Shown here one piece after another: positions 18,987-27,639 of a stretch of DNA of 64,000 nucleotides. The stretch spans positions 2,956,894 to 3,020,893 of the forward strand of contig NZ_LT977070.1 of the NCBI RefSeq assembly GCF_900250075.1. The letters run 5' to 3'. The translations under genes and the position numbers were made by a program. Under the pieces are notes generated by a model, which saw only the letters and a program-made list of their open reading frames with translations, was not told the origin of the DNA and searched no databases. This stretch comes from Cupriavidus taiwanensis (lineage in GTDB: Bacteria; Pseudomonadota; Gammaproteobacteria; Burkholderiales; Burkholderiaceae). Each line of letters opens with the position of its first letter. The first letter of the stretch is position 1.

Positions 18987-19319
18987 ATGACAGGCCCTAT
19001 GCTCACCGAACTCGAACAACTGGCCGCCAAGATCGGGCGCGTGCTGCATCATGCGGACACCCTGGCGGCGGAGAACCAGCGGCTGCGCGACGAAATCGCG
19101 CGGCTGGAGGGCGAAGCCGCGCAGTTGCGCGGCGAGCGCGAGGCCATGGCCGCCGACCGCGAACTGCTCAATATCAAGATCGAGGAAGCGCAGCTGCGCA
19201 TCCAGTCCATCCTTGACAAGCTGCCGACCGCCAGCGACACGCGCCAGCTCGACCTGCTCGGCGAAGAGGCCGTGGCGCAGGGCGCCGAAGCGCACAAGGC
19301 CCCCGGAGAACACGCATGA
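18987..19319 (+). CDS. ZapB-like coiled-coil protein (TIGR02449-type)
   Basis: A small protein of 110 residues if the ATG at 18987 is used (106 from the ATG at 18999). It is almost entirely a coiled coil: leucines and alanines recur at heptad spacing through LTELEQLAAKIGRVLHHADT and NQRLRDEIARLEGEAAQLRG. The C terminus is disordered and acidic. This family sits directly upstream of zapA in many proteobacteria and is thought to act like ZapB in division-ring organisation. It overlaps zapA by ATGA. A promoter-like TAGAAT lies 25 bases before the start. Function is inferred from architecture and neighbour. Confidence 0.8.
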   Translation: MTGPMLTELEQLAAKIGRVLHHADTLAAENQRLRDEIARLEGEAAQLRGEREAMAADRELLNIKIEEAQLRIQSILDKLPTASDTRQLDLLGEEAVAQGAEAHKAPGEHA

Positions 19320-19648
19320 GCAACAAGCAAGTCGAAGTCAACATCGCCGGCCAGGCCTACCGCTTCGCCATCGCGCCCGAGAACGAGGCCGCACTGCTCG
19401 AGGCCGTGGCCCTGGTCGACACGCAGATGAACAAGCTGCGCAGCGGCAGCGCGGCCAAGGGTGTCGAGCGCGTGGCGGTGATGGCCGCGATCAGCATCGC
19501 CTCGGACCTGCTGTCGCTGCAGCGCAAGCAGCAGGCGGAGGGCGCGATCCCGGTCGACGCCATCCGCGCGCGCATCCGCGAACTGAACGACCGCGCCGAC
19601 GAAGCGCTGCGGCAATATGCCCACGTGGGCACCGGTACGCGCGGCTGA
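19316..19648 (+). CDS. zapA: cell division protein ZapA
   Basis: A 110-residue ZapA, which binds and bundles FtsZ at midcell. The N-terminal domain (KQVEVNIAGQAYRFAIAPE) matches the start of the ZapA fold. A predicted C-terminal coiled coil includes MNKLRSGSAAKGVERVAVMA and the later RIRELNDRADEALRQYA. Its ATG overlaps the preceding stop. Downstream lies 6S RNA, the usual neighbour of zapA in gamma- and beta-proteobacteria, which reinforces both assignments. Confidence 0.92.
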   Translation: MSNKQVEVNIAGQAYRFAIAPENEAALLEAVALVDTQMNKLRSGSAAKGVERVAVMAAISIASDLLSLQRKQQAEGAIPVDAIRARIRELNDRADEALRQYAHVGTGTRG

Positions 19649-19717
19649 GCAGCACGGGTGGGATGTGCTGCGGATGCCGCGCTGCCGCGCAAAATGTAAC
19701 GACACGCGCGAGCGCAC

Positions 19718-19746
19718 TTGGTATGGCCTGCAACGCGGTGTATAGT
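19718..19746 (+). promoter_or_regulatory. strong sigma-70-like promoter upstream of 6S RNA
   Basis: TTGGTA (19718-19723), a 17-base spacer and TATAGT (19741-19746) make one of the best promoter matches in the window. The expected start is about 19753, roughly 130 bases before the 5' end of the mature 6S RNA body. It may make a long 6S precursor or a separate small RNA. Confidence 0.55.
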
Positions 19747-19840
19747 GTAGCCAGACTGCACGAGGCACCACAGAAGTGCAGCTGACAGGTCAGGTTATCG
19801 CGCCTGGCCGCCGTTTTCATCCCATCCTTGTTAGAAACGG

Positions 19841-19880
19841 CAAACGTCTGACATCCGGCACGTGGACAGTCAGACGTTTG
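19841..19880. repeat. perfect 12-bp inverted repeat just upstream of 6S RNA
   Basis: CAAACGTCTGAC (19841-19852) and GTCAGACGTTTG (19869-19880) are exact reverse complements separated by 16 bases. No T run follows, so it is not a classical terminator. It could be a regulator site or a processing hairpin in a 6S precursor. The right arm ends in TTGACA, but no -10 follows at the proper distance. Confidence 0.85.
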
Positions 19881-19883
19881 ACA

Positions 19884-20097
19884 GTTTCCCTGCCTGGTTC
19901 GTGAGGGTCATAAACTCCTTGAACCGATATGCATTGCATGGTGCGGGATTATGTCGCGTGGGCGAGCGCGTCGTCGCATTCATAGTCCGGGCCTGGCCTG
20001 GACTCCCTGAGTGGATGATGTACCCGAAATGCGACTTCCGCAGCCACTCTGAACCTCACTTGGGTTCAGGATGCCGACCCAGCGGCCGAGGCGGGGA
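19884..20097 (+). ncRNA. ssrS: 6S RNA (ssrS), RNA polymerase-binding regulator
   Basis: The segment lies between zapA and an EVE-domain gene, the standard beta-proteobacterial location. Its ends pair (TCCCTGCCTGG near 19887 with CCGAGGCGGGGA near 20086). Conserved 6S phrases can be seen: CTTGAACCGATATGCAT on the 5' side, comparable to the E. coli CCTGAGCCGATAT, and TGAACCTCACTTGGGTTCAG on the 3' side, comparable to the E. coli TTGAACCAAGGGTTCA. 6S RNA binds sigma-70 holoenzyme and dampens transcription in stationary phase. The ends are approximate; a terminator follows at once. Confidence 0.82.
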
Positions 20098-20103
20098 CCC
20101 CCT

Positions 20104-20139
20104 AAAAAGGCGGTGGTTTTCTGAACCATCGCCTTTTTT
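20104..20139 (+). terminator. intrinsic terminator of 6S RNA
   Basis: A long stem (AAAAAGGCGGTGGTT against AACCATCGCCTTTTT, with one G-T pair) ends in six Ts. It directly follows the 6S RNA and precedes the EVE-domain gene. Confidence 0.9.
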
Positions 20140-20197
20140 CTTGCCTGCATGCTTGCCCGTGTTTTCCCGCGCGGGCCTTCCTTTCCTGAGCAGCGCC

Positions 20198-20680
<483 letters not shown>

Positions 20681-20756
20681 CGGGCCTGGCGTTGCCACGC
20701 CGCACCAGGCCTTGCGCGGCAAGGCTGACGACAATAACAACCACCTTGCTGACACG

Positions 20757-21581
20757 ATGCCGTTCGACAACCTGCCGGTGCTGATCCCCGCCCTGCTCGC
20801 ACTGGGCGCCTTCACCGGCTTCTGCGCCGGCCTGCTCGGCGTGGGCGGCGGCATGATGATGGTGCCGTTCCTGACGCTGCTGTTCACCAGCCTGGGCTTT
20901 GCCGGCGAAGCCATCGTCCATATGGCGATCGCCACCTCGATGGGCACCATCCTGTTCACCTCGCTGTCGTCCGTGCGCGCGCACCACAAGCGCGGCGCGG
21001 TGTGCTGGCCGATCGTGCTGGCGCTGGCGCCCGGCATCGTGATCGGCGGCATGGTCGGCGGCGGCAAGGTCTTCGCGGCGCTGAAGACCAGCTGGCTGTC
21101 GCTGGCGTTCGCGGGCTTCGTCGGCTTCTCGGCGCTGCAGATGCTGCGCAACCGCCGGCCCAAGCCGGGGCGCCAGCTCCCGGGCTTCGCCGGCATGGCC
21201 GGCGCGGGCGGCGTGATCGGCTTCCTGTCTAGCCTGGTGGGCGCGGGCGGCGCCTTTGTCTCGGTGCCGTTCATGACCTGGTGCAATGTGCCGATCCACA
21301 ACGCGGTGGCGACCTCGGCCGCGCTCGGCTTCCCGATCGCCATGGCCAGCGTGGCGGGCTACATCTGGAGCGGCTGGCACGCGCCCGGACTGCCGGCGGC
21401 CTCGCTCGGCTATCTCTACCTGCCCGCGCTGCTGGTTATCGCCGCGGCCAGCGTGCTGACCGCGCCGCTGGGCGCGCGCACCGCGCACCGCATGGATGTG
21501 GGCCAGCTGCGCAAGGTCTTCGCCGTGCTGCTGCTGTGCCTGGCCACGTATATGTTGTGGAAGGCCTGGCAGGCATTCTGA
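20757..21581 (+). CDS. TSUP-family membrane permease (TauE/SafE-like)
   Basis: A 274-residue integral membrane protein with about eight hydrophobic segments. The two family half-repeats each carry a glycine-rich motif: FCAGLLGVGGGMMMVPFL near residue 22 and IGFLSSLVGAGGAFVSVPFM near residue 158. TSUP proteins move sulfite, sulfonates or other small organic anions. The ATG at 20757 follows the EVE gene by 76 bases; substrate cannot be told from context. A second TSUP protein is encoded at 46.0 kb inside the cys cluster. Confidence 0.88.
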   Translation: MPFDNLPVLIPALLALGAFTGFCAGLLGVGGGMMMVPFLTLLFTSLGFAGEAIVHMAIATSMGTILFTSLSSVRAHHKRGAVCWPIVLALAPGIVIGGMVGGGKVFAALKTSWLSLAFAGFVGFSALQMLRNRRPKPGRQLPGFAGMAGAGGVIGFLSSLVGAGGAFVSVPFMTWCNVPIHNAVATSAALGFPIAMASVAGYIWSGWHAPGLPAASLGYLYLPALLVIAAASVLTAPLGARTAHRMDVGQLRKVFAVLLLCLATYMLWKAWQAF

Positions 21582-21587
21582 CGATCC

Positions 21588-21609
21588 GCTTCCCCCGCAC
21601 GGGGGAAGC
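21588..21609. repeat. extragenic hairpin, GCTTCCCCC-GCAC-GGGGGAAGC
   Basis: A perfect 9-bp stem with a 4-base loop follows the TSUP gene by 6 bases. It resembles, but is not identical to, the palindromes at 22441 and 34155. There is no T run after it. Confidence 0.75.
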
Positions 21610-21714
21610 AAGACCACTCGCGCGACGCCACCGCAACAATCGTTTGCAATGTCGCGGAACGATCGCCCTCGCGGCCACGTCTGATACCCATCACGTTTTG
21701 ATTGGGAGAACCAC

Positions 21715-22413
21715 ATGAAGCAATGGCTCGCCGCCACCCTCCTCGGCACCACCGCCGTCGTCGCCTCGGCCCACGGCGGTCCCACCGAAACGCCGTCGGG
21801 CGTGCTGTCGCTGACCGCGCAGGCCGTCACCGAGGTGCCGACCGATATCGTGCACCTGACGCTGGCCGCGGAGCAGGAAGGCGCGGAACCGGCCGCGATC
21901 TCCTCGGGCCTGTCGACCCGGACCCAGGCCGTCATCACGCAGGCGCGCCGCGTGCAGGGCGTGACCGCCGAATCCGGCGGCTTCACCATCCACCCCAGCA
22001 CCGACCGCAACGGCCGCATCAGCACCTGGCGCGGACGCTCCGAGGTCATCCTGAAATCGCGCGATTTCTCGGCGGTTTCCAAGCTCGCGGGCGAGCTGGC
22101 GAGCCAGATGCAGGTGCAGAACATCGCCTTCTCGCTGTCGCGCGAAGCACGCGAGGCCGCCGAGGCCAAGCTCGCCGAGCAGGCCATCGCCTCGTTCCGC
22201 AACAAGGCGCAGGCCACCACCAAACTGTTCGGCTACAACAGCTACACCATCCGTGAAGTCAACGTGAACGAGACCGGCATGGTGCCGCCGGTGCCGCGCA
22301 TGTACGGCGCCGCCAAGGCCATGATGGCCGACGCCGCGGTACCGGTGCCGGTTGAGGGCGGCAAGACGCAGGTGACGGTGTCGGTGAACGGGTCAGTGCA
22401 GATGCTGAAGTAA
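21715..22413 (+). CDS. SIMPL (DUF541) domain periplasmic protein
   Basis: A 232-residue secreted protein. The signal peptide covers residues 1-20 (MKQWLAATLLG..., ending ASA). The mature protein has the SIMPL/DUF541 features: an N-terminal GVLSLTAQAVTEVPTDIVHL strand region, a central helical part (REAREAAEAKLAEQAIASF) and a C-terminal beta-strand TQVTVSVNGSVQM. The family is linked to oxidative-stress protection and outer-membrane or protease interactions, with no set biochemical role. The start is backed by GGGAG eight bases upstream. It is a single-gene unit, with a palindromic repeat between it and the convergent acyl-CoA synthetase gene. Confidence 0.87.
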   Translation: MKQWLAATLLGTTAVVASAHGGPTETPSGVLSLTAQAVTEVPTDIVHLTLAAEQEGAEPAAISSGLSTRTQAVITQARRVQGVTAESGGFTIHPSTDRNGRISTWRGRSEVILKSRDFSAVSKLAGELASQMQVQNIAFSLSREAREAAEAKLAEQAIASFRNKAQATTKLFGYNSYTIREVNVNETGMVPPVPRMYGAAKAMMADAAVPVPVEGGKTQVTVSVNGSVQMLK

Positions 22414-22440
22414 GCTCTCATTCGATCGACCGCTGGTGTG

Positions 22441-22468
22441 CTCCCCTCTCCCGCAAGCGGGAGAGGAA
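22441..22468. repeat. extragenic palindrome copy 1 (CCTCTCCCGC-AA-GCGGGAGAGG)
   Basis: A perfect 10-bp inverted repeat with an AA loop lies between the convergent SIMPL and matB genes. The same core occurs at 34155-34184, so it is a dispersed repeat. It may also act as a weak terminator. Confidence 0.85.
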
Positions 22469-22497
22469 GCAAACCCGCCGGCGTTTCGCTACCTTCC

Positions 22498-24051
22498 TCA
22501 CAGCGCCGCAAACTTCTCCCGCAGCACGTTCTTCTGCACCTTGCCCATAGTGTTGCGCGGCAGCTCGTCCACCACGTGCACGCGCTTGGGCACCTTGAAA
22601 TTGGCGATGCGGCCCTTGAGCGTGCCGATCAGCGCGCCCTCGTCGATGTCGGCACCGGGCTTGCGCACCACCACCGCCACCACCGCCTCACCGAAATCCG
22701 CGTGCGGCACGCCGATCACGGCGCTCTCGGCCACGCCCGGCATCTCGTCGATAAAGCTCTCGATTTCCTTCGGGTAGACGTTGTAGCCGCCCGAGATGAT
22801 CAGGTCCTTGCTGCGCCCGACGATGGTCAGGTAGTGGTCCGGCACGGCGCGCTCGCCGGCCTGGCTGACGATGGCGCCGCCGAAGCGGCCGACGTCGCCG
22901 GTCTTGAACCAGCCATCGTCGGTGAACTCTTCGCGGGTCTTTTCCGGCATGCGCCAGTAGCCCTGGAACACGTTCGGGCCCTGCACCTCGACGTTGCCGA
23001 TCTCGCCTGGCGCGCAGCGCTTGCCGTCGCCGTCGACCACGCGCACCGACACCCCCGGCAGCGGCATGCCGACGGTGCCGCCGATGCGCTCGCCCAGCGC
23101 CGGGTCATAGGGGTTGGACACCAGCATCACGGTCTCGCTCATGCCGTAGCGTTCCAGGATGGTATGGCCGGTGCGCTCGCGGAAGGCGTCGAAGGTTTCC
23201 AGCAGCAGCGGCGCCGAACCCGACACGAACAGGCGCATGCGGCGGCAGGTGTCGTCGTCGAAGCGCGGCTCCTGCAGCATGCGCACGTAGTAGGTCGGCA
23301 CGCCCATCATCACGGTGCAGCGCGGCAGGAATTTCAGCACTTGCGCCATGTCGAGCCTGGGCGCCCAGATCATCTTGGCGCCGGCCAGCAGCGCGCCATG
23401 CGAGGCGACGAACAGGCCGTGCACATGGAAGATCGGCAGCATGTGCAGCAGCACGTCGTCGCTGCGCCAGCCCCAGAACTCGTGCAGCGTCTGCGCATTG
23501 GAGGCCAGGTTGCGATGGCTCAGCATCGCGCCCTTGCTGCGGCCGGTGGTGCCCGATGTATAGAGGATGGCGGCGAGGTCATCGTCGGCGCGCGCCACCG
23601 TCTCGAAGGTGTCGGCCTTGCCCGCCGCGCGCGACAGCAGCGAGCCGCTGCGATCGTCGTCCAGCGTAAACACATGGTTCACGCCGTGGCGGAACGCCAC
23701 CTTGGAGACCCAGCCGAAGTTCTTGCTGCTGCAGACCACCACCGACGGCTCGGCATTGCCGACGAAGTAGTCGATCTCGGCCTCCTGGTAGGCCGTGTTC
23801 AGCGGCAGGTAGACATAGCCGGCGCGCAGCGTGGCCAGGTACAGGAACAGCGCTTCGGGCGATTTTTCCACCTGCACCGCCACGCGCGCGCCTTCGGGCA
23901 GGTGCAGCGAGGCCAGCAGGTTGGCCAGCTTGGCGGTGGCGCGGTCAAGGTCGTCCCAGCTGTAGTACAGGCCGTCGTGCGTCTCGATGCAGCAGGCGGT
24001 ACGGTCAGCGGGGAAGCGGGATTCGAACAGGGCGAACAGGTTGGCGTTCAT
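22498..24051 (-). CDS. matB: malonyl-CoA synthetase (acyl-CoA synthetase)
   Basis: A 517-residue ANL-superfamily ligase that activates malonate with ATP and CoA. The P-loop ILYTSGTTGRSKGAM is at about residue 165, with ERYGMSET in the middle, the hinge region KTGDVGRFGG and the C-terminal GRSKDLIISGGYNVYPKEIE. The catalytic lysine lies in LPRNTMGKVQK near the C terminus. Partnership with malonyl-CoA decarboxylase and a GntR regulator in the same operon points to malonate rather than a fatty acid. The overall look agrees with MatB (short N terminus, MPIFHVHGL). It is the last gene of the operon. Confidence 0.88.
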   Translation of the reverse strand: MNANLFALFESRFPADRTACCIETHDGLYYSWDDLDRATAKLANLLASLHLPEGARVAVQVEKSPEALFLYLATLRAGYVYLPLNTAYQEAEIDYFVGNAEPSVVVCSSKNFGWVSKVAFRHGVNHVFTLDDDRSGSLLSRAAGKADTFETVARADDDLAAILYTSGTTGRSKGAMLSHRNLASNAQTLHEFWGWRSDDVLLHMLPIFHVHGLFVASHGALLAGAKMIWAPRLDMAQVLKFLPRCTVMMGVPTYYVRMLQEPRFDDDTCRRMRLFVSGSAPLLLETFDAFRERTGHTILERYGMSETVMLVSNPYDPALGERIGGTVGMPLPGVSVRVVDGDGKRCAPGEIGNVEVQGPNVFQGYWRMPEKTREEFTDDGWFKTGDVGRFGGAIVSQAGERAVPDHYLTIVGRSKDLIISGGYNVYPKEIESFIDEMPGVAESAVIGVPHADFGEAVVAVVVRKPGADIDEGALIGTLKGRIANFKVPKRVHVVDELPRNTMGKVQKNVLREKFAAL

Positions 24052-24131
24052 GGCAGGGAGCGAACCAAAGACTGAGGAAGCAAAGACAACGAGGATAGGA
24101 AGCAGTGGGGAAGCAGTGCCGACGGCGCGCC

Positions 24132-24914
24132 CTACTCCCCGCGAAAATGTGGTGGCCGGCGCGCCAGGAAGGCGGCGACGCCTTCGGCGTGGTCCGCGCC
24201 TTCGGCATAGGCGAAATGCGCGTCCAGGTCGGCCGGCGACAGCGGTGCCGGCGACGGCGCCAGCCGGTGGATGGTGGCCTTGTTGATGCGTGCCGCGGCG
24301 GGCGCGCCGGCGGCGATGCGGCGCACCGTGGCGTCGACTTCCGCGGCCAGCGCGGCAGGCTCGACCACGCGGGTCAGCAGGCCTTTTTCACGCGCCTCGG
24401 CGGCATCGAAGACGCGGCCCTCGAGCAGGATCTCCAGCGTCGCGGCGCGACCCGCCAGCGCCAGCAGGCCTTGCAGCTCGCCAGGCGCCATCGGGAAGCC
24501 GAGCCGATTGATCGGCACGCCGAAGCGGCTGTCCGAAGCGGCGATACGCAGGTCGCAATGGCAGGCGATTTCCAGCCCGCCGCCCACGCACACGCCTTCG
24601 ATCATCGCCACGGTGGGATGCGTGCATTGCGCCACCGCCGCCAGCGCGGGCGCGATGGTGGCCATGTGGTAGTGGCGCACGGCGGCCTCGTCGCCGCGCT
24701 CGGCGGGAAACTCGGCAATGTCGGCGCCGGCGGCAAAGTTGCCGTCGGCACCGCGCACCACCACGCAGCGCAGCGAGTTATCCGCCGACAGGCGCGCAAA
24801 CCCCGCCGCCAGCTCGCGCCACATCTGCGCGGAAATGGCGTTGAGCTTGCCCGCGTGCGCAAGCGTTACGGTGGCGGTGGTGCCCTGCGCGGCAAATCGC
24901 ACGGTGCCGCTCAT
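24132..24914 (-). CDS. enoyl-CoA hydratase/isomerase family protein
   Basis: A 260-residue crotonase-fold protein. The oxyanion-hole sequences are visible as DGNFAAGADIAEF (about residues 56-68) and IEGVCVGGGLEIACHCD (about 104-120), followed by FGVPINRLGFPMAPGE. In many crotonases two acidic catalytic residues sit in this last region; here the GFPMAPGE phrase leaves one glutamate, so the reaction is uncertain. It lies between the Bug receptor gene and matB on the same strand. It may act on a malonate-derived or dicarboxylic acyl-CoA, but this is only inferred from the operon. Confidence 0.85.
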   Translation of the reverse strand: MSGTVRFAAQGTTATVTLAHAGKLNAISAQMWRELAAGFARLSADNSLRCVVVRGADGNFAAGADIAEFPAERGDEAAVRHYHMATIAPALAAVAQCTHPTVAMIEGVCVGGGLEIACHCDLRIAASDSRFGVPINRLGFPMAPGELQGLLALAGRAATLEILLEGRVFDAAEAREKGLLTRVVEPAALAAEVDATVRRIAAGAPAAARINKATIHRLAPSPAPLSPADLDAHFAYAEGADHAEGVAAFLARRPPHFRGE

Positions 24915-24959
24915 GGGCGCATCCCCCGGCTTCGGATCGGCATGGGCATGGGCATGGCG

Positions 24960-25970
24960 TCAGTCCATCTTGGCGCCGGACTGCTGCACCACCTGGGCCC
25001 AGCGGCGGATCTCGGCGTGCTGGAACTGGCCGAACTGCTCCGGCGTGAACGCCGGCGTTTCCGAGCCGTTGTTCAGCCAGACCTGCTTCAGCTCCGGCGT
25101 GTTCAGCGCCTTCTCGGTTTCGGCGTAGAGGCGGTCGACAATGTCTTTCGGCGTGCCCTTGGGCACCCACATCGCGTACCACGTCGACACCTCGTAGTTG
25201 GGCACCCCAGCCTCGGCCGCGGTCGGCACGTTGGGGAAGGCGGGCGAGCGCTTGTTCGACGCCACCGCCAGCGCCTTGATGCGGCCCGCGCGGATATGCT
25301 GCGCCGACGAGCCGAGCCCGTCGAACATCAGGTCGACCTGGCCCGCGATCAGGTCGGACAGTGCCGGGCCGGCGCCCTTGTACGGGATATGGGTGATAAA
25401 GGTCTTGGTCTGGATCTTGAACAGCTCGCCCGCCAGGTGATGCGACGAGCCGTTGCCGGCCGAGCCGTAGTTGAGCTTGCCGGGGTTGGCGCGGGCGTAG
25501 GCGATCAGCTCCTGCAGCGTACTGGCCTTGACGCGATTGGGATTGACCACCACCACCTGCGGCGGCTGCGCGATCACCGTGACCGGAATGAAGTCCTTCT
25601 CGATGTCGTAGTCCAGCTTCTTGTAGAACGACGGCGCGATGGCGTGGTGGGCGCCGCCGATAAACACGGTGTAGCCGTCCGGCGCAGCCTTGGACGCGAG
25701 GCTGGCGCCGACCGTGCCGCCGGCGCCGCCGCGGTTGTCGATCACGAACTGCTTGCCCAGCTGCTTGGACAGCTGCGCGGTGAGCGGGCGCGCGAAGGCG
25801 TCGGTGCCGCCGCCGGCGGGGAACGGCACGATCACGGTGACCGGCTTGGACGGCCAGGTATCTGCGTGCGCGGGGGCGGCAAGCATGGCGCCGGCACCGA
25901 TGCCGGCCACGCCAAGGACCAGGCTCGCTGCGCGCGCGCAGGCGGCCAGGCTGAACTGACGACGATTCAT
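24960..25970 (-). CDS. Bug/TctC-type tricarboxylate or dicarboxylate periplasmic receptor
   Basis: A 336-residue extracytoplasmic solute receptor of the Bug family, which is greatly expanded in Burkholderiales. The signal peptide begins MNRRQFSLAACARAASL and ends near AHAD (about residue 37). Family motifs are WPSKPVTVIVPFPAGGGTDAFAR and the later DNRGGAGGTVGASLASKA and PYKGAGPALSDLIAGQVDLMFD, each within the usual Bug ligand loops. The ATG at 25970 is preceded by GGAG at eight bases. Placement in the malonate operon suggests malonate or a related diacid as ligand. The membrane subunits TctA and TctB are absent from the window. Confidence 0.9.
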   Translation of the reverse strand: MNRRQFSLAACARAASLVLGVAGIGAGAMLAAPAHADTWPSKPVTVIVPFPAGGGTDAFARPLTAQLSKQLGKQFVIDNRGGAGGTVGASLASKAAPDGYTVFIGGAHHAIAPSFYKKLDYDIEKDFIPVTVIAQPPQVVVVNPNRVKASTLQELIAYARANPGKLNYGSAGNGSSHHLAGELFKIQTKTFITHIPYKGAGPALSDLIAGQVDLMFDGLGSSAQHIRAGRIKALAVASNKRSPAFPNVPTAAEAGVPNYEVSTWYAMWVPKGTPKDIVDRLYAETEKALNTPELKQVWLNNGSETPAFTPEQFGQFQHAEIRRWAQVVQQSGAKMD

Positions 25971-26135
25971 CTTTGTCTCCTCTCTCTTCTGGAAAGTCAA
26001 TCTGATGGCCGCGCGCGCCCGCATGGGCACTGCGCGGCTGGCTTTGCTGCTACGACATGGCTCCCGACAAAACGTCGCGGCGCGCCAGGCGCCGCGGGTG
26101 CAAGGGCAAGGACAATCCCCGTGACCGGACCAGGA

Positions 26136-27569
26136 TCACAGCAGCTTGCCGACGCTGCGGCTGATGCGCGGGTTGCCTGCGCCCAGGCGTGCCAGATTGT
26201 CATCCAGCGCCTCGGGCACGTAAAGGTAATTGACCATCATGCCGCAGCTCTGGCTGCGGCCCTTGCGCGACAGGTCGGCGCCCCAGTTGAGCCGTTCCAC
26301 GCAGGCGCCGTTGCCGAGGTGGAAACGCGCCACCGGGTCGGCCGGCATCGACTGGTTGCGTTCGCGCACCAGGAAATGCGCGGCCAGGGTCAGCGCGGTG
26401 TCGCGCACCACGGCATCGGTGGCATCCGGCGCCAGCGCCTCCAGCCAGGCCGCGCCGTCGGCGGGCGCGTTGCCGTGGCGTTCGCTCCAGCGCGCCAGCC
26501 GCTTGTCGCCCAGCACGCGCGCCACGGCCTCGCCGTCCTGCTTGCGCAGCCAGTCCGCGAACCCGGGGATCGGCGACAGCGTGGCGAACTGCTTCACCTT
26601 GGGGAATTCGCGCTGCACTTCCTCGATCACGCGCTTGAGCAGGAAGTTGCCGAAGCTGACGCCGCGCAGCCCCGCCTGGGTGTTGCTGATCGAATAGAAG
26701 ATCGCCCACTTGACGCGGCGCAGGTCTTCCAGCGGCGCGGCTTCGTCCAGCAGGGTATGGACGTCGGCGGCCATCTCGGGGGCAAAGGCCACCTCGACGA
26801 AGATCAGCGGCTCGCGCGGGATGCGCGGGTGGAAGAAGGCGTAGCAGCGGCGGTCGGAATCGAGCCGGTTGCGCAGGTCGGTCCACGAGGCGATCTCGTG
26901 CACGGCCTCGTAGCGGATCAGCTTTTCCAGCAGCGACGCGGGCGAGTCCCAGGTGATCGGCTGCAGCTCGAGCAGGCCGACGTCGAACCAGTTGGAGAAC
27001 AAGCCCTCGAGGTCGTCGTCGAGGGGTCGCAGCCCGGGCATGCGGCGCTGCCAGCGCAGCATGTCGGCGCGCAGCTGGATCAGGAAATGCAACCCGCAGG
27101 CGCTGTTGCCGCGCTGGCCATGCAGCGCGGCCAGCCGCTTGAAGAAACGGATGCGGGCGTTGGACTGGACCTGGCCCGCGCGCGCGCCCTTGTCGCCATC
27201 GGCCGCGGCCTCTTCGCTGCCGTTGCTGGCCACTTCGGCCAGCACCGCCAGCATGCCGCGCCGCGTGGCCTCGCCGGCGGCTTCGTATTCGGCCTGCCAG
27301 GCCTGCGCGGCGGCATTGGCGGCGCCGTCGGTCAGGCGCGCATCGAAGCACAGGCGCAATTGCTCGCGCTGGCGGCGCACCACCCGCGCCGGCAGCGGCG
27401 CCTCGCCATCGGCCGGCGTGGCGGCCCTGGCATCGCCATTGGCCTTGGCGTCGGCCTCGCCCTTGCGCCCCCACCAGCGGCCCAGCCGCGACAGGATATT
27501 GGAGCTGGACGGCTCGTTCTCGCCCAGCGGCGCGCTGATCTTCTGGTCACCCGTATCGAAGGAGTTCAT
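26136..27569 (-). CDS. matA: malonyl-CoA decarboxylase
   Basis: A 477-residue malonyl-CoA decarboxylase that converts malonyl-CoA to acetyl-CoA and CO2. A helical N-terminal domain contains LRADMLRWQRRMPGLRPLDD and leads into the acyltransferase-like catalytic domain. Family phrases there are AIFYSISNTQAGLRGVSFGN, the histidine-bearing DPVARFHLGNGACVERLNW and SQSCGMMVNYLYVPEAL. The first 60 residues are low-complexity and probably unstructured. It follows the GntR gene by about 70 bases on the same strand. Together with MatB it forms the complete two-step malonate catabolism route. Confidence 0.92.
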   Translation of the reverse strand: MNSFDTGDQKISAPLGENEPSSSNILSRLGRWWGRKGEADAKANGDARAATPADGEAPLPARVVRRQREQLRLCFDARLTDGAANAAAQAWQAEYEAAGEATRRGMLAVLAEVASNGSEEAAADGDKGARAGQVQSNARIRFFKRLAALHGQRGNSACGLHFLIQLRADMLRWQRRMPGLRPLDDDLEGLFSNWFDVGLLELQPITWDSPASLLEKLIRYEAVHEIASWTDLRNRLDSDRRCYAFFHPRIPREPLIFVEVAFAPEMAADVHTLLDEAAPLEDLRRVKWAIFYSISNTQAGLRGVSFGNFLLKRVIEEVQREFPKVKQFATLSPIPGFADWLRKQDGEAVARVLGDKRLARWSERHGNAPADGAAWLEALAPDATDAVVRDTALTLAAHFLVRERNQSMPADPVARFHLGNGACVERLNWGADLSRKGRSQSCGMMVNYLYVPEALDDNLARLGAGNPRISRSVGKLL

Positions 27570-27639
27570 GCGGTACCTGCCTTTGATGCATCGATGTGAA
27601 CGTGGGGGAAACTGTGGCTGGCGTGGCGGTGCGCGGGAG

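Noticed and set aside
19878..19883. TTGACA in the right arm of the inverted repeat as the -35 of 6S RNA
   Set aside because: It overlaps the 6S 5' end and no -10-like hexamer occurs 16-18 bases later.
24105..27599. A very long plus-strand open frame (over 1,100 codons) opposite the malonate operon
   Set aside because: It is antisense to four well-supported genes and its translation is Arg/His/Gly-rich with no domain. Long antisense frames are expected in DNA with this GC content and codon bias.
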